A program made the translations under genes and the position numbers. From contig NZ_FNHE01000001.1 in the NCBI RefSeq assembly GCF_900103785.1, positions 248,001-312,000 on the forward strand: a DNA stretch of 64,000 bases, written 5' to 3'. The notes below the pieces were generated by a model. It made no database searches. It was given only the letters and a program-made list of their open reading frames with translations, and was not told where the DNA came from. Below, piece after piece: positions 9,602-18,848 of the stretch. Numbering within the stretch: the stretch's first letter is position 1; every line of letters starts with the position of its first letter. Origin of the DNA: Geodermatophilus siccatus. GTDB lineage: Bacteria > Actinomycetota > Actinomycetes > Mycobacteriales > Geodermatophilaceae.

Positions 9602-9607
9602 TAGACT
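9602..9607 (+). promoter_or_regulatory. Putative -10 box of kgd
   Basis: TAGACT fits the actinobacterial TANNNT consensus and lies 51 nt before the kgd start, giving a leader of roughly 45 nt that contains GAAGAAGG. No clear -35 box. Confidence 0.4.
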
Positions 9608-9658
9608 CCATCCCCGGTCCAGAGACGTGCACCGACGACGAAGAAGGCACTCGACCCC

Positions 9659-12600
9659 GTGTCAAGCGTGAGCTCATCCCGGCCGTCCTCCACCCCCAAC
9701 TCCTCAGCGGTGGCGGGATTCGGCACCAACGAGTGGCTGGTCGAGGAGATGTACCAGCAGTACCTCGCCGATCCCTCGAGCGTGGACCAGGCGTGGCACG
9801 AGTTCTTCGCCGACTACCGGCCGGGCAGTCCGGTGTCCGCGAGCGACGACCGGGGGGCACCGGCCGCTCCGGCCGCCGAACCCGCGTCGTCCGCCCCGGC
9901 CCCCGCGCCCGCCGACCGGCAGCCGGCCCCCGCCGCCCAGCAGCCGGCCCCCGACCAGCAGCCCAGCGACGGCGCCGGCGCCCCCTCCCGGGCCACCCGC
10001 GTGCAGGAGCGCACCGAGGACACCGTGGTGGACCGGGCCGCCGACCGGAAGGCGCAGCAGGAGCCGGCCGCCAAGGCCGCGCCCGCCGCGAAGCCGGCAC
10101 CGGCCGCGAAGCCCGCCGCCGCCGCCAAGGCCGACCAGCCCGCCGGTGACGGCCCGAAGCGCGTCCCGCTGCGCGGGGCGGCGGCCAGCGTCGTCAAGAA
10201 CATGAACGCCTCGCTGACCGTGCCGACGGCGACCAGCGTGCGCGCGGTCCCGGCGAAGCTGCTGGCCGACAACCGCATCGTCATCAACAACCACCTGGCC
10301 CGCTCGCGCGGCGGGAAGGTCTCGTTCACCCACCTGATCGGCTACGCGCTGGTCCGTGCGCTCGACGACTTCCCGAACATGAACGCCGCCTTCGCCGAGG
10401 TCGACGGCAAGCCGACCCTGGTGCAGCCCGAGCACGTCAACTTCGGCCTGGCCATCGACCTGCCCCGGTCCGACGGCTCGCGCTCTCTGGTCGTCGCCTC
10501 CATCAAGGCCGCCGAGGAGATGGACTTCGCCCGGTTCTGGGGCGCCTACGAGGACGTCATCCGCCGCGCCCGCGCGGGCAAGCTGACCCTCGAGGACTTC
10601 TCCGGCACCACGATCAGCCTGACCAACCCGGGCACGATCGGCACGAACCACTCGGTGCCGCGGCTGACCGCCGGCCAGGGCGCGATCATCGGCGTCGGCG
10701 CCATGGAGTACCCCGCCGAGTTCCAGGGGATGAGCCCCGAGGCGCTCACCGACATGGCGGTCAGCAAGATCATCACGCTGACCTCCACGTACGACCACCG
10801 GATCATCCAGGGCGCCGAGTCCGGCGACTTCCTGCGCCGCCTGCACCAGCTGCTGCTCGGTGAGGACGGTTTCTACGACGACGTCTTCCGGTCGCTGCGC
10901 ATCCCCTACGAGCCGGTGCGCTGGATGCCCGACGTGCGGGTCAGCCGCGAGGGGCAGATCGACAAGGAAGCCCGGGTCATCGAGGTCATCGAGTCCTACC
11001 GGCGCAACGGCCACCTCATGGCCGACACCGACCCGCTCGAGTTCAAGGTCCGCAGCCACCCCGACCTGGACATCCTCCAGCACGGCCTGACGCTGTGGGA
11101 CCTCGACCGGAAGTTCCCCGTCGGCGGCTTCGCCGGCGAGAAGCTGATGGCGCTGCGCGACGTCCTCGGGGTGCTGCGCAACTCCTACTGCCGCACGGTC
11201 GGCGTGGAGTACATGCACATCACCGACCCCGAAGAGCGGGAGTGGATCCAGCAGCGGGTCGAGGTCAAGGCCGAGCAGCCCGACCGGGAGAAGCAGAAGC
11301 ACGTGCTCGGCCGGCTCAACGCGGCCGAGGCGTTCGAGACCTTCCTGCAGACCAAGTACGTCGGCCAGAAGCGGTTCAGCCTCGAGGGCGGCGAGTCGGT
11401 CATCCCGCTGCTGGACGAGGTGCTCATCGCCGGCACCGACCACGGCCTCGACGAGGTCGCGATCGGCATGGCGCACCGCGGCCGGCTCAACGTGCTGGCC
11501 AACGTCCTCGGCAAGAGCTACGCCAAGATCTTCGGCGAGTTCGAGGGCAACATCGACCCCGGCACCGTGCAGGGCTCCGGGGACGTGAAGTACCACCTGG
11601 GCGCCGAGGGCACCTTCGAGAACCCGTTCAAGCCGGGTGCCGAGATCGCCGTCTCGCTGGCCAGCAACCCCTCGCACCTGGAGACGGTCAACCCCGTCCT
11701 CGAGGGCGTCGTCCGCGCCAAGCAGGACATGATCGACAAGGGCGAGCAGGGCTTCACCGTCCTGCCGGTCCTGCTGCACGGGGACGCGGCCTTCGCCGGC
11801 CAGGGCGTCGTCGCGGAGACGCTGAACCTCTCGCAGCTGCGCGGCTACCGCACCGGCGGCACCGTGCACGTCGTCATCAACAACCAGGTCGGCTTCACCA
11901 CCAGCCCGGCGCAGTCCCGCTCGAGCCTGTACTCCACCGACGTGGCGCGGATGGTCAACGCGCCGATCTTCCACGTCAACGGCGACGACCCCGAGGCGTG
12001 CGTCCGGGTGGCGCGGCTGGCGGTCGAGTACCGGCAGGCGTTCAAGAAGGACGTCGTCATCGACCTGGTCTGCTACCGCCGCCGCGGCCACAACGAGGGC
12101 GACGACCCGTCGATGACCCAGCCGCTGATGTACGACATCATCGACCGCAAGCGCTCGGTCCGGAAGCTGTACACCGAGTCCCTCATCGGCCGCGGCGACA
12201 TCACGCTGGCCGAGGCCGAGGAGGCGCTCAAGGACTACCGCGACCAGCTGGAGCGGGCCTTCGCCGAGACGCACGACGCGCAGGACACCTCGAAGCCGCA
12301 GCCGGTCATGGACCAGCCCGCGCAGGAGCAGCCGGTCGCCACGGCGATCACCACCGAGGTGCTCAAGGCGATCGGCGACGCGCACGTCTCCCTGCCGCCG
12401 GACTTCACCGTCCACCCGAAGCTCCAGCGGATGCTGGAGCGGCGCGCGGCGATGGTCAGCGAGGGCGGCATCGACTGGGCGATGGGTGAGCTGCTGGCCT
12501 TCGGGTCCCTGCTCATGCAGGGCGTCCCGGTGCGGCTGGCCGGTCAGGACTCCCGCCGCGGCACCTTCGTCCAGCGCCACTCGGTGCTCATCGACCGGGA

Positions 12601-13510
12601 GTCCGCCGCGGAGTACACGCCGCTGGCGAACCTGTCCCCGGAGCAGGCGAAGTTCTTCGTCTACGACTCGCTGCTCTCGGAGTACGCGGCGCTGGGCTTC
12701 GAGTACGGGTACTCGGTGGCCAACCCCAGCGCCCTGGTGCTGTGGGAGGCGCAGTTCGGCGACTTCGTCAACGGCGCCCAGATGGTCATCGACGAGTTCA
12801 TCAGCTCCGGTGAGGCCAAGTGGGGTCAGCGCTCCGGCGTCACCCTGCTGCTGCCGCACGGCCTCGAGGGGCAGGGCCCGGACCACTCCAGCGGTCGCAT
12901 CGAGCGGTTCCTGCAGCTGTCGGCGGAGAACAACATGACCGTCGCCAACTGCTCGACGCCGGGCAACTACTTCCACCTGCTCCGCCGTCAGGCGCTCTCG
13001 GACGTGCACCGGCCGCTGGTCGTCTTCACGCCCAAGTCGCTGCTGCGGGCCAAGGCCGCCGTCAGCCCGGTCTCGGAGTTCACCGACGAGACCTTCCGGC
13101 CGGTGCTGGCCGACCCGGGCGTGGGCGGCGAGCCGCTGGACGACGGCGCCGTGCGCCGGGTCCTGCTGTGCAGCGGCAAGGTGGCCTACGACCTGCTGGC
13201 CCAGCGGGAGGCCACCGGCACAGCCGACACCGCGGTGCTGCGCGTCGAGCAGCTCTACCCGCTGCCGGCCGAGCAGATCCGGCAGGCGCTGGAGCGCTAC
13301 CCGAACGCGCAGGACGTCGTCTGGGTGCAGGAGGAGCCGGCGAACATGGGCGCCTGGCAGTTCATGGCCGTGAACCTGCCCGAGCACCTGCCGGGCGGCC
13401 GCCGCCTGCGCCGCGTCAGCCGCCCGGCGGCGGCCAGCCCGGCCGTCGGCTCGGCGAAGGTCCACGAGGTCGAGCAGAAGCGTCTCGTGGCCGAGGCCTT
13501 CGCGGACTAG
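9659..13510 (+). CDS. kgd: Multifunctional 2-oxoglutarate decarboxylase / dehydrogenase E1 with E2 catalytic domain
   Basis: 1283 residues, the size of mycobacterial Kgd/corynebacterial OdhA. Order: short E1-type N-terminal helix segment ([20 protein letters not shown], about 20-45); Ala/Pro-rich linker (50-165); dihydrolipoamide acyltransferase-like E2 domain (165-400) with catalytic His380 in TYDHRIIQG but no lipoyl domain; then thiamin-diphosphate E1 domain (about 415-1283) with GDAAFAGQG and [12 protein letters not shown]. It decarboxylates 2-oxoglutarate in the TCA cycle and works with the lipoyl domains of the pyruvate dehydrogenase complex. In relatives it is inhibited by the FHA protein GarA/OdhI. 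GTG start after GAAGAAGG. A conserved 60-residue gene follows at once. Confidence 0.97.
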   Translation: MSSVSSSRPSSTPNSSAVAGFGTNEWLVEEMYQQYLADPSSVDQAWHEFFADYRPGSPVSASDDRGAPAAPAAEPASSAPAPAPADRQPAPAAQQPAPDQQPSDGAGAPSRATRVQERTEDTVVDRAADRKAQQEPAAKAAPAAKPAPAAKPAAAAKADQPAGDGPKRVPLRGAAASVVKNMNASLTVPTATSVRAVPAKLLADNRIVINNHLARSRGGKVSFTHLIGYALVRALDDFPNMNAAFAEVDGKPTLVQPEHVNFGLAIDLPRSDGSRSLVVASIKAAEEMDFARFWGAYEDVIRRARAGKLTLEDFSGTTISLTNPGTIGTNHSVPRLTAGQGAIIGVGAMEYPAEFQGMSPEALTDMAVSKIITLTSTYDHRIIQGAESGDFLRRLHQLLLGEDGFYDDVFRSLRIPYEPVRWMPDVRVSREGQIDKEARVIEVIESYRRNGHLMADTDPLEFKVRSHPDLDILQHGLTLWDLDRKFPVGGFAGEKLMALRDVLGVLRNSYCRTVGVEYMHITDPEEREWIQQRVEVKAEQPDREKQKHVLGRLNAAEAFETFLQTKYVGQKRFSLEGGESVIPLLDEVLIAGTDHGLDEVAIGMAHRGRLNVLANVLGKSYAKIFGEFEGNIDPGTVQGSGDVKYHLGAEGTFENPFKPGAEIAVSLASNPSHLETVNPVLEGVVRAKQDMIDKGEQGFTVLPVLLHGDAAFAGQGVVAETLNLSQLRGYRTGGTVHVVINNQVGFTTSPAQSRSSLYSTDVARMVNAPIFHVNGDDPEACVRVARLAVEYRQAFKKDVVIDLVCYRRRGHNEGDDPSMTQPLMYDIIDRKRSVRKLYTESLIGRGDITLAEAEEALKDYRDQLERAFAETHDAQDTSKPQPVMDQPAQEQPVATAITTEVLKAIGDAHVSLPPDFTVHPKLQRMLERRAAMVSEGGIDWAMGELLAFGSLLMQGVPVRLAGQDSRRGTFVQRHSVLIDRESAAEYTPLANLSPEQAKFFVYDSLLSEYAALGFEYGYSVANPSALVLWEAQFGDFVNGAQMVIDEFISSGEAKWGQRSGVTLLLPHGLEGQGPDHSSGRIERFLQLSAENNMTVANCSTPGNYFHLLRRQALSDVHRPLVVFTPKSLLRAKAAVSPVSEFTDETFRPVLADPGVGGEPLDDGAVRRVLLCSGKVAYDLLAQREATGTADTAVLRVEQLYPLPAEQIRQALERYPNAQDVVWVQEEPANMGAWQFMAVNLPEHLPGGRRLRRVSRPAAASPAVGSAKVHEVEQKRLVAEAFAD

Positions 13511-13522
13511 TCCACCCGAGCC

Positions 13523-13705
13523 ATGTACTTCACGGACCGGGGCCTGGAGGAGCTGGCCGACCGGCGGGGCGAGGAGCAGGTGACCCTCGCCTGGCTGGCC
13601 GACCAGATGCAGGCGTTCGTCGACCAGCACCCCGAGTTCGAGGTGCCCGTCGAGCGGCTGGCCACCTGGCTGGCCCGGGGCGGCACCGAGGACGAGGAGG
13701 ACTGA
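13523..13705 (+). CDS. DUF6104 small protein
   Basis: 60 residues, acidic, starting MYFTDRGLEELADRRGEEQV and containing HPEFEVPVERLATWLAR. I recognise this as the DUF6104 pattern that sits directly downstream of kgd in many actinobacteria. ATG start 12 nt after the kgd stop, so co-transcribed; function unknown. An accessory role for Kgd is suggested only by the conserved neighbourhood. Confidence 0.8.
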   Translation: MYFTDRGLEELADRRGEEQVTLAWLADQMQAFVDQHPEFEVPVERLATWLARGGTEDEED

Positions 13706-13727
13706 GCGAGGCGCCCTTGCGAGGGCC

Positions 13728-13765
13728 AGCCGCGGGGACGGGGCCGGAGGCTCCTCCCCGCGGCT
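13728..13765 (+). terminator. Putative terminator of the kgd-DUF6104 transcript
   Basis: Perfect 11-bp inverted repeat AGCCGCGGGGA / TCCCCGCGGCT separated by 16 nt, 23 bp after the DUF6104 stop. No U-tract, as usual in such GC-rich genomes. Confidence 0.55.
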
Positions 13766-13874
13766 GAGCGGGTCGGCTCCACGCACCCGGGGCGGCACCT
13801 GCCCGCGGTGCGGTCCGGAGGACCGCGGTGTCCTGGCGCGCCTGCGTGGGGACGGCGGCCCGCGACGGCACGCT

Positions 13875-14594
13875 GTGTCCGTGCTCGGTCACTCGCACGC
13901 GCTCTCCGGGCTCGCCGCCGGTGCCGCGACGCTGCCGTGGGCCCCGGTCGGCGGCACCGTCGGCCAGGTCGCCTGGATCGCCGCCGTCGGCGGGATGGCC
14001 ATGCTGCCCGACCTCGACCACAACGGCTCGACGGTGTCGGACATGTGGGGCCCGATCACCGACGTCCCCTCCGGTGCGGTGGGACGGCTGGCGCAGGGGC
14101 ACCGCTGGGGCACCCACGACGCCGTCCTGGCCCCGCTGGCCTTCGGCGCCCTCGCGCTGGCCGCGGCGCACGCGTTCTGGTCCAGCCTGCTGCTCCTCAG
14201 CCTGGCGGTCGGGCTGGCGTTGAGGGCGCTGCACTTCGTCATCCCGGGGCGGGCGGAGAACACCGTCGTCGGCAACCTGGTGCTGTCGTGGGGTGGCGCC
14301 TGGCTGCTGCTCGAGCACTCCCCCAGCCCGGCCTGGCTGCCCTGGGCGGTCGCGCTGGGCGTGCTGACCCACATCGCCGGGGACGCGATCACGACGCAGG
14401 GCGTGCCGGTGCCGGTGCTCTGGCTGCTGCGCCGGTCACGGCTGAAGCTGACCCCGCTGCGCACCGGGGCGTCGTTGGAGAAGGTCGTGCTGGTGCCGGC
14501 GTTCGCGCTGGTGACGCTGTACTGCGTCTACCTCAACACCGACGTCCGCGCCGCGGTCGACCCGCTGCTGCAGGACCTGCGCAGCTGGGGTTGA
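13875..14594 (+). CDS. Membrane-bound metal-dependent hydrolase (YdjM/DUF457 family)
   Basis: 239 residues with four to five membrane segments. Family signatures are present in order: GHSHALSG near the start (residues 5-12), the acidic metal motif LPDLDHNGST (about 44-53), QGHRWGTH (about 74-81) and LTHIAGDAITTQGV (about 163-176). The family was named LexA-binding, inner-membrane-associated putative hydrolase; the substrate is unknown. GTG 13875 gives the usual short N-terminus before GHSHALSG; GTG 13881 is an alternative. Stands alone between a terminator and the convergent malic enzyme. Confidence 0.85.
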   Translation: MSVLGHSHALSGLAAGAATLPWAPVGGTVGQVAWIAAVGGMAMLPDLDHNGSTVSDMWGPITDVPSGAVGRLAQGHRWGTHDAVLAPLAFGALALAAAHAFWSSLLLLSLAVGLALRALHFVIPGRAENTVVGNLVLSWGGAWLLLEHSPSPAWLPWAVALGVLTHIAGDAITTQGVPVPVLWLLRRSRLKLTPLRTGASLEKVVLVPAFALVTLYCVYLNTDVRAAVDPLLQDLRSWG

Positions 14595-14625
14595 GCAGGC
14601 GGGGGCAGGGGGCAGGGGGTCTCCC

Positions 14626-15813
14626 TCAGCGGGTGACGCCCTGCTCGCGGGCGCAGGCGGCCACCGCGGTGGCCACGGCCTCGGCCACCCGGCGGTCCAG
14701 CGGGCTGGGCACCACGTAGTCCGCCCGCACCTCGTCGCCCACGACATCGGCGATCGCGGTGGCCGCGGCCAGCTTCATCTCCTCGGTGATGCTGGTCGCC
14801 CCGGCGTCGATCGCGCCCCGGAAGACCCCGGGGAAGGCGAGCACGTTGTTGATCTGGTTGGGCTCGCCGCTGCGACCGGTGGCGACGACGGCCGCGTACC
14901 GGGCCGCCATCGCCGGGTCCACCTCGGGGATCGGGTTGGCGAGCGAGAACACGATGCAGTCCTGCGCCATCGAGGCGATCACCGACTCGGGCACCGACCC
15001 CCCGGACAGGCCCAGGTAGACGTCGGCGCCCTGCAGCGCACCGGCCATCGTGCCCGCGTAGCCCGCCCGGTTGGTGTTCTCCGCGAGCCAGCGCTTGATC
15101 GGCGTGAGGTCCTCCCGGCCGGTGTGCAGCACGCCCCGGGAGTCGGCCACGGCGATGTCACCGACGCCGGCCTCCAGCAGGATCTTGGTGCAGGCGACCC
15201 CGGCCGCGCCCGCGCCGGAGACGACCACCCGCAGGGACCCGAGCTCCCGGCCGACCACCCGCGCCGCGTTGCGCAGCGCGGCCAGGACGACGATCGCCGT
15301 GCCGTGCTGGTCGTCGTGCATGACCGGGATGTCCAGCCGCTCGCGCAGCCGGTCCTCGATCTCGAAGCAGCGCGGCGCGCTGATGTCCTCGAGGTTGATG
15401 CCACCGAAGGACGGCGCGATCGCCGCCACGGTCTCCACGATCGCGTCGACGTCGGACGTGGACAGCACCACCGGCACCGACGAGAGGCCGGCGAACTCGC
15501 TGAACAGGCAGGCCTTGCCCTCCATGACCGGCAGCGCCGCGGCCGGGCCGATGTCGCCCAGGCCCAGGACGGCGGTGCCGTCGGAGACCACCGCGACCAC
15601 GCGCGGCGCCCAGGTGAACCGGTCGGCCAGCGTGGGCTCGGCGGCGATGGCGCTGGACACCCGGGCGACGCCGGGCGTGTAGGTGAGCGCCAGGTCGGCG
15701 ACGGAGTCGATCGAGCGGGTGGGGCGTACGACCAGCTTGCCGCCCTCGTGCACCGCGAACGCCGGGTCGTCGGCGAAACGGTCGGCAGTCCCGTCGTGCT
15801 GCTGCGCGCTCAT
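14626..15813 (-). CDS. NAD(P)-dependent malic enzyme
   Basis: 395 residues, the short bacterial type without a phosphotransacetylase domain. Visible are the malic signature LTYTPGVA (43-50), catalytic Lys in VMEGKACLFSEF, substrate/metal region MHDDQHGTAIVV, the Rossmann motif VVVSGAGAAGVACTKIL and FSLANPIPEV. It oxidatively decarboxylates malate to pyruvate, linking the TCA cycle to pyruvate and NAD(P)H; cofactor choice was not resolved. A TACGCT -10 box lies nine bases before its ATG. Confidence 0.94.
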   Translation of the reverse strand: MSAQQHDGTADRFADDPAFAVHEGGKLVVRPTRSIDSVADLALTYTPGVARVSSAIAAEPTLADRFTWAPRVVAVVSDGTAVLGLGDIGPAAALPVMEGKACLFSEFAGLSSVPVVLSTSDVDAIVETVAAIAPSFGGINLEDISAPRCFEIEDRLRERLDIPVMHDDQHGTAIVVLAALRNAARVVGRELGSLRVVVSGAGAAGVACTKILLEAGVGDIAVADSRGVLHTGREDLTPIKRWLAENTNRAGYAGTMAGALQGADVYLGLSGGSVPESVIASMAQDCIVFSLANPIPEVDPAMAARYAAVVATGRSGEPNQINNVLAFPGVFRGAIDAGATSITEEMKLAAATAIADVVGDEVRADYVVPSPLDRRVAEAVATAVAACAREQGVTR

Positions 15814-15822
15814 GGAACCGGG

Positions 15823-15828
15823 AGCGTA
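15823..15828 (-). promoter_or_regulatory. Malic enzyme -10 box, near-leaderless
   Basis: On the minus strand TACGCT is followed by nine bases and then the ATG at 15813, so the mRNA would start at or within a few bases of the start codon. Confidence 0.5.
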
Positions 15829-15916
15829 ATCCCCCTCGCACGGTCCCGTCCCGCCGTGCGGGGGACACGGTCCGGGCGGTGGGCCGGGGCTGCGCGGTGC
15901 CGGGGACCGACCTGGT

Positions 15917-15922
15917 TACCGT
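15917..15922 (+). promoter_or_regulatory. rfbC -10 box, leaderless type
   Basis: TACCGT followed by six bases and the GTG start at 15929. There is no ribosome-binding site upstream, in keeping with a leaderless transcript. Confidence 0.5.
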
Positions 15923-15928
15923 CCAGGC

Positions 15929-16534
15929 GTGCAGATCCGTCAGCTCGCCGTCGGCGACGCCTACGTCCTCGACCTCGTCCCGCACGGCGACGCCCGCGGC
16001 CGGTTCACCGAGTGGTACCGCGCCGACGTGCTCGCCGACGTCGTCGGCCACGGCCTGCCGCTGGCCCAGGCCAACCACAGCGTCTCCGCCCGCGGCGTGC
16101 TGCGCGGCGTCCACTTCGCCCTCGTCCCGCCCGGCCAGGCCAAGTACGTCTACTGCCCGGCCGGCCGGGTGCTCGACGTCGTCGTCGACGTCCGGGTGGG
16201 CTCCCCCACGTTCGGCGTGCACGACGCCGTCGTCCTCGACAGCGAGCGGCCCCGTGCGGTGTACCTCGCCGAGGGCCTCGGGCACGCCTTCCTGTCGCTG
16301 GCCGACGGCAGCTCGGTCACCTACCTCGTCTCCAGCGGCTACGACCCCTCGCGGGAGTTCGGCGTCTCGCCGCTGGACCCGGCGCTGGACCTGCCGTGGC
16401 CGGACGACGTGGAGTTCGAGCTGTCGGCCAAGGACGGGCAGGCGCCCACGCTGGCCGAGGCCCGCGAGCAGGGTCTGCTGCCGACGATCGAGGAGTGCCG
16501 CGCCCGCTACGCGCAGCTGCGCACGGCCCGCTAG
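15929..16534 (+). CDS. rfbC: dTDP-4-dehydrorhamnose 3,5-epimerase
   Basis: 201 residues of the RmlC double-stranded beta-helix family. Conserved parts are HGDARGRFTEWYR (about 19-31), NHSVSARGVLRGVHF with the catalytic His of RGVHF, QAKYVYCPAGRVLDVVVDVR with the Asp of the His-Asp dyad, and EGLGHAFLSL. It epimerises C3 and C5 of dTDP-4-keto-6-deoxyglucose on the way to dTDP-rhamnose. The other rml genes are not in the window. GTG start without ribosome site; TACCGT box six bases upstream. Its TAG stop overlaps the convergent sodX stop (CTAG). Confidence 0.92.
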   Translation: MQIRQLAVGDAYVLDLVPHGDARGRFTEWYRADVLADVVGHGLPLAQANHSVSARGVLRGVHFALVPPGQAKYVYCPAGRVLDVVVDVRVGSPTFGVHDAVVLDSERPRAVYLAEGLGHAFLSLADGSSVTYLVSSGYDPSREFGVSPLDPALDLPWPDDVEFELSAKDGQAPTLAEAREQGLLPTIEECRARYAQLRTAR

Positions 16535-16905
16535 GCCGGACGCCCGGGCAGCCGCCCCGGCCGCGGCCACAGCCGGCCGACCACCCGGCCGACGACGACC
16601 GCCGGGCCGAACGCGCGGCTGTCGTCGGTGACGAAGGGGTTGTCCCCCTCGACCCAGTGCCCACCCGGCACCGCGCGACGCACCCGCTTGACCACCAGCA
16701 GCTCGGGCCGTGCCGGGAAGCGGGCCAGGACGACGTCGTCGTGACGCACCGTGGTCGCTCCGGTGACCCGCCGCACCAGCAGCCGGTCGCCGGAGCGGAC
16801 CGTGGGGGTCATCGACGGACCGGACACCCGGGCCACGACCCAGGGCGTGACCAGCGGCTCGACGTCCGTCGTCCGCCCTGCTCCGGACGTGTCCCCGCTG
16901 CTCAC
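16531..16905 (-). CDS. sodX: Nickel-type superoxide dismutase maturation protease (S26 signal-peptidase-like)
   Basis: 124 residues of the S26 peptidase fold. The nucleophile motif is VSGPSMTPTVRSGDRLLVRR and the general-base lysine is in LLVVKRVRRAVPGGHWVEGDN. Small, with no obvious membrane anchor, and divergently placed 51 bp from sodN, which identifies it as SodX, the protease that removes the Ni-SOD leader to free its N-terminal histidine. GTG 16905 is the first start in a sensible position; no good ribosome site, so the true start is uncertain. The stop shares CTAG with the convergent rfbC stop. Confidence 0.9.
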   Translation of the reverse strand: MSSGDTSGAGRTTDVEPLVTPWVVARVSGPSMTPTVRSGDRLLVRRVTGATTVRHDDVVLARFPARPELLVVKRVRRAVPGGHWVEGDNPFVTDDSRAFGPAVVVGRVVGRLWPRPGRLPGRPA

Positions 16906-16911
16906 CGGGAG

Positions 16912-16917
16912 TAGGGT
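16912..16917 (+). promoter_or_regulatory. Putative sodN -10 box
   Basis: TAGGGT in the 51-bp sodX-sodN divergent gap; a transcript from about 16924 would carry the GGAGG site before the sodN ATG. Nickel control through Nur is known in Streptomyces, but no operator was identified by eye. Confidence 0.4.
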
Positions 16918-16956
16918 CGCAGACGAACCGACCCCACAGAACCGGAGGCTCAGCCC

Positions 16957-17358
16957 ATGCGTTTCCGCATGTTCTCCGCCGTGGAGGCCACCGCTCACTG
17001 CGACCTCCCCTGCGGCGTGTACGACCCGGCCCAGGCCCGCATCGAGGCGGAGTCCGTCAAGGCCCTCCAGGAGAAGTACCAGGCCAACGAGGACCCGGTG
17101 TTCCGCACCCGCGCCATCCTGATCAAGGAGCAGCGGGCGGACCTGGTCAAGCACCACCTGTGGGTGCTGTGGACCGACTACTTCAAGGCCCCGCACTTCG
17201 AGAAGTACCCGCAGCTGCACGAGCTGTTCAACAAGGCGACCAAGCAGGCCGGCGCCTCCGGCGCCAAGGGCAGTATGGACCCGGCCGAGGGCCAGAAGCT
17301 GCTCGACTACATCGCCGAGATCGACAAGATCTTCTGGGAGACGAAGGCCGCTGCCTGA
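16957..17358 (+). CDS. sodN: Nickel superoxide dismutase
   Basis: 133 residues. A 13-residue leader (MRFRMFSAVEATA) precedes the nickel hook HCDLPCGVYDP: after cleavage His1, Cys2 and Cys6 ligate Ni, and the conserved Asp and Tyr are present. The rest is the four-helix bundle with HHLWVLWTDYFKAPHFEKYP. It converts superoxide to peroxide and oxygen as a cytosolic hexamer. ATG start, GGAGG ten bases upstream. Leader removal is assigned to the divergently encoded SodX. Followed by a repeat element and a perfect hairpin. Confidence 0.98.
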   Translation: MRFRMFSAVEATAHCDLPCGVYDPAQARIEAESVKALQEKYQANEDPVFRTRAILIKEQRADLVKHHLWVLWTDYFKAPHFEKYPQLHELFNKATKQAGASGAKGSMDPAEGQKLLDYIAEIDKIFWETKAAA

Positions 17359-17361
17359 AGA

Positions 17362-17419
17362 AGGGCCTCCCCGCCCCCGCCGCTCGCACGCCGGCGGCGG
17401 ACCCCTGCAGGGAGGCCGC
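17362..17419 (+). repeat. Dispersed GC-rich palindromic repeat
   Basis: Begins three bases after the sodN stop: AGGGCCTCCCCGCCCC ... GGACCCCTGCAGGGAGGCC. The outer arms AGGGCCTCCC and GGGAGGCC pair. Same family as 8566 and 21058. Confidence 0.65.
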
Positions 17420-17430
17420 TGCACCACGTC

Positions 17431-17467
17431 GCGACGGCCGGCGAGCGCTCCGCTCGCCGGCCGTCGC
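17431..17467 (+). terminator. Perfect hairpin terminator after sodN
   Basis: 17-bp perfect inverted repeat (GCGACGGCCGGCGAGCG and its complement) with a 3-nt loop. The rest of the 294-bp gap up to 17652 holds no further gene that I can support; CAGGAGA before 17653 is the next ribosome site. Confidence 0.6.
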
Positions 17468-17652
17468 CGTCCCGCCGCCGGGGAGGGCCTGGGGGGCATC
17501 GGGTACGCCCTGACGTCGCTGGTGCTCGCGGTGACGCCGGGCGCGGACTCGCCGCGACCGAGCGCTGACCGCCTCCCGGCCGCGGGCGATGACTTCTGCG
17601 GGCCCGGACGGTCTGCCGTGCCGAGACACCCACCCACACCCCAGGAGACCCG

Positions 17653-18066
17653 ATGGCCGCCCGCCTGAACCCGTACCTGCACTTCGCCGGCAACGCCCGC
17701 GAGGCGATGGAGTTCTACCGCTCCGTCCTCGGCGGCGAGCTCGACGTGATGACCTTCGGTGACGTCGGCGGGGGCGGGGACCAGTTCCCCGACGACGGCG
17801 TCATGCACGCCTCCCTGCGCACCGACGGCGGACTCGAGCTGATGGCCTCCGACGGGCACGACCCGGACGCCGCCGGACCCGACCGGGTGTCGCTGTCCCT
17901 GTCCGGGGACGACGCCCCCACGCTCACCCGGTGGTTCGAGGGGCTGGCCGAGGGCGGCACGGTCGACGTCCCCCTGGAGAAGCAGGTGTGGGGCGACACC
18001 TTCGGTCAGGTGACCGACCGCTACGGCCTGCGCTGGCTGGTGAACATCGGCTCGGCCCCGGCCTGA
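17653..18066 (+). CDS. VOC family protein (PhnB-like)
   Basis: 137 residues with the PhnB/3-demethylubiquinone-methyltransferase-like glyoxalase fold: LNPYLHFAGNAREAMEFYRSVLGGEL at the N-terminus, MHASLRTDGGLELMASD in the middle and VWGDTFGQVTDRYGLRWLVNI at the end. This subgroup has no settled reaction. ATG start six bases after CAGGAGA. Confidence 0.88.
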   Translation: MAARLNPYLHFAGNAREAMEFYRSVLGGELDVMTFGDVGGGGDQFPDDGVMHASLRTDGGLELMASDGHDPDAAGPDRVSLSLSGDDAPTLTRWFEGLAEGGTVDVPLEKQVWGDTFGQVTDRYGLRWLVNIGSAPA

Positions 18067-18156
18067 GGAAGGACCTCGTCCGGTCGCCGTCCTCGCGTGG
18101 GCGACGACCGGTCGTCCCGGGGGCGGAGACCGTCGGTGGGAGCGACTGCTCCCCGG

Positions 18157-18162
18157 TACCGT
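18157..18162 (+). promoter_or_regulatory. psd -10 box, near-leaderless
   Basis: TACCGT, nine bases before the psd ATG at 18172; it favours that start over an in-frame upstream ATG-less extension and supports transcription of psd-pssA from here. Confidence 0.45.
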
Positions 18163-18171
18163 CTGATCTCG

Positions 18172-18837
18172 ATGCGTATCGACCGGGCCGGGTGGCCCTT
18201 CATCACCGGGCCCCTGGCACCCGCCGCCGTCCTCGCTGCGGCAGGCCGCGCCGGCGGGCGGCGTGGCCTGCGGCTCGCCGCCTGGCCCTTCGCTGTCCTG
18301 TCGGCCTACATGGCGCTGTTCTTCCGCGACCCGGACCGGCGCTGCGACGTCGAGGCACCGGCACCCGACGACGTCCTCTCCCCCGCGGACGGCGTGGTGA
18401 TGGTCGCGGGCGAGCCCCAGGAGGGGGTGGCCCCCGAGGGCGACTGGCAGCAGGTCAGCGTGTTCCTGTCCGTCGTCGACGTGCACGTGAACCGCTCGCC
18501 CTACCACGGTGAGGTCGTGGAGAGCTCCTATCGCAAGGGCAGCTTCCTGGCCGCCTACCGCAAGGAGTCGGCGCACCGGAACGAGCGCAGCGAGCTGTGG
18601 CTGCGCGACGGCGACCGCACGGTGGTCTTCCGGCAGATCGTCGGCGTGCTCGCCCGCCGCATCGTCACCCGCACCGGCGTCGGCCGGCGGCTGGCCACCG
18701 GCGAGCGGATGGGCCTGATGAAGTTCGGCTCCCGGATGGACGTCTTCGTCCCCCGGGACTGCACGGTGCTCGTCCAGGTGGGCCAGCGGGTGCGCGGCGG
18801 CGAGACCGTCATCGCCCGCTGGTCCGACGCCCGCTGA
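18172..18837 (+). CDS. psd: Phosphatidylserine decarboxylase proenzyme
   Basis: 221 residues, the short actinobacterial PSD type. It has a hydrophobic N-terminal segment (about 10-50), DDVLSPADGVVM, VDVHVNRSPYHGEV and a self-cleavage site MKFGSRMDVFVP, where Ser187 would become the pyruvoyl group (beta chain 1-186, alpha chain 187-221). It makes phosphatidylethanolamine from phosphatidylserine at the membrane. The substrate is supplied by pssA, whose ribosome site overlaps the psd stop, so the pair is one operon. Confidence 0.94.
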   Translation: MRIDRAGWPFITGPLAPAAVLAAAGRAGGRRGLRLAAWPFAVLSAYMALFFRDPDRRCDVEAPAPDDVLSPADGVVMVAGEPQEGVAPEGDWQQVSVFLSVVDVHVNRSPYHGEVVESSYRKGSFLAAYRKESAHRNERSELWLRDGDRTVVFRQIVGVLARRIVTRTGVGRRLATGERMGLMKFGSRMDVFVPRDCTVLVQVGQRVRGGETVIARWSDAR

Positions 18838-18848
18838 GGAGGTCCCTG

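Noticed and set aside
9704-13798. Very long open frame on the minus strand opposite kgd
   Set aside because: GC-rich codon bias opens antisense frames; the translation is repetitive V/L/G/D/H/R without any fold or motif, while the plus strand frame is the clearly recognisable Kgd.
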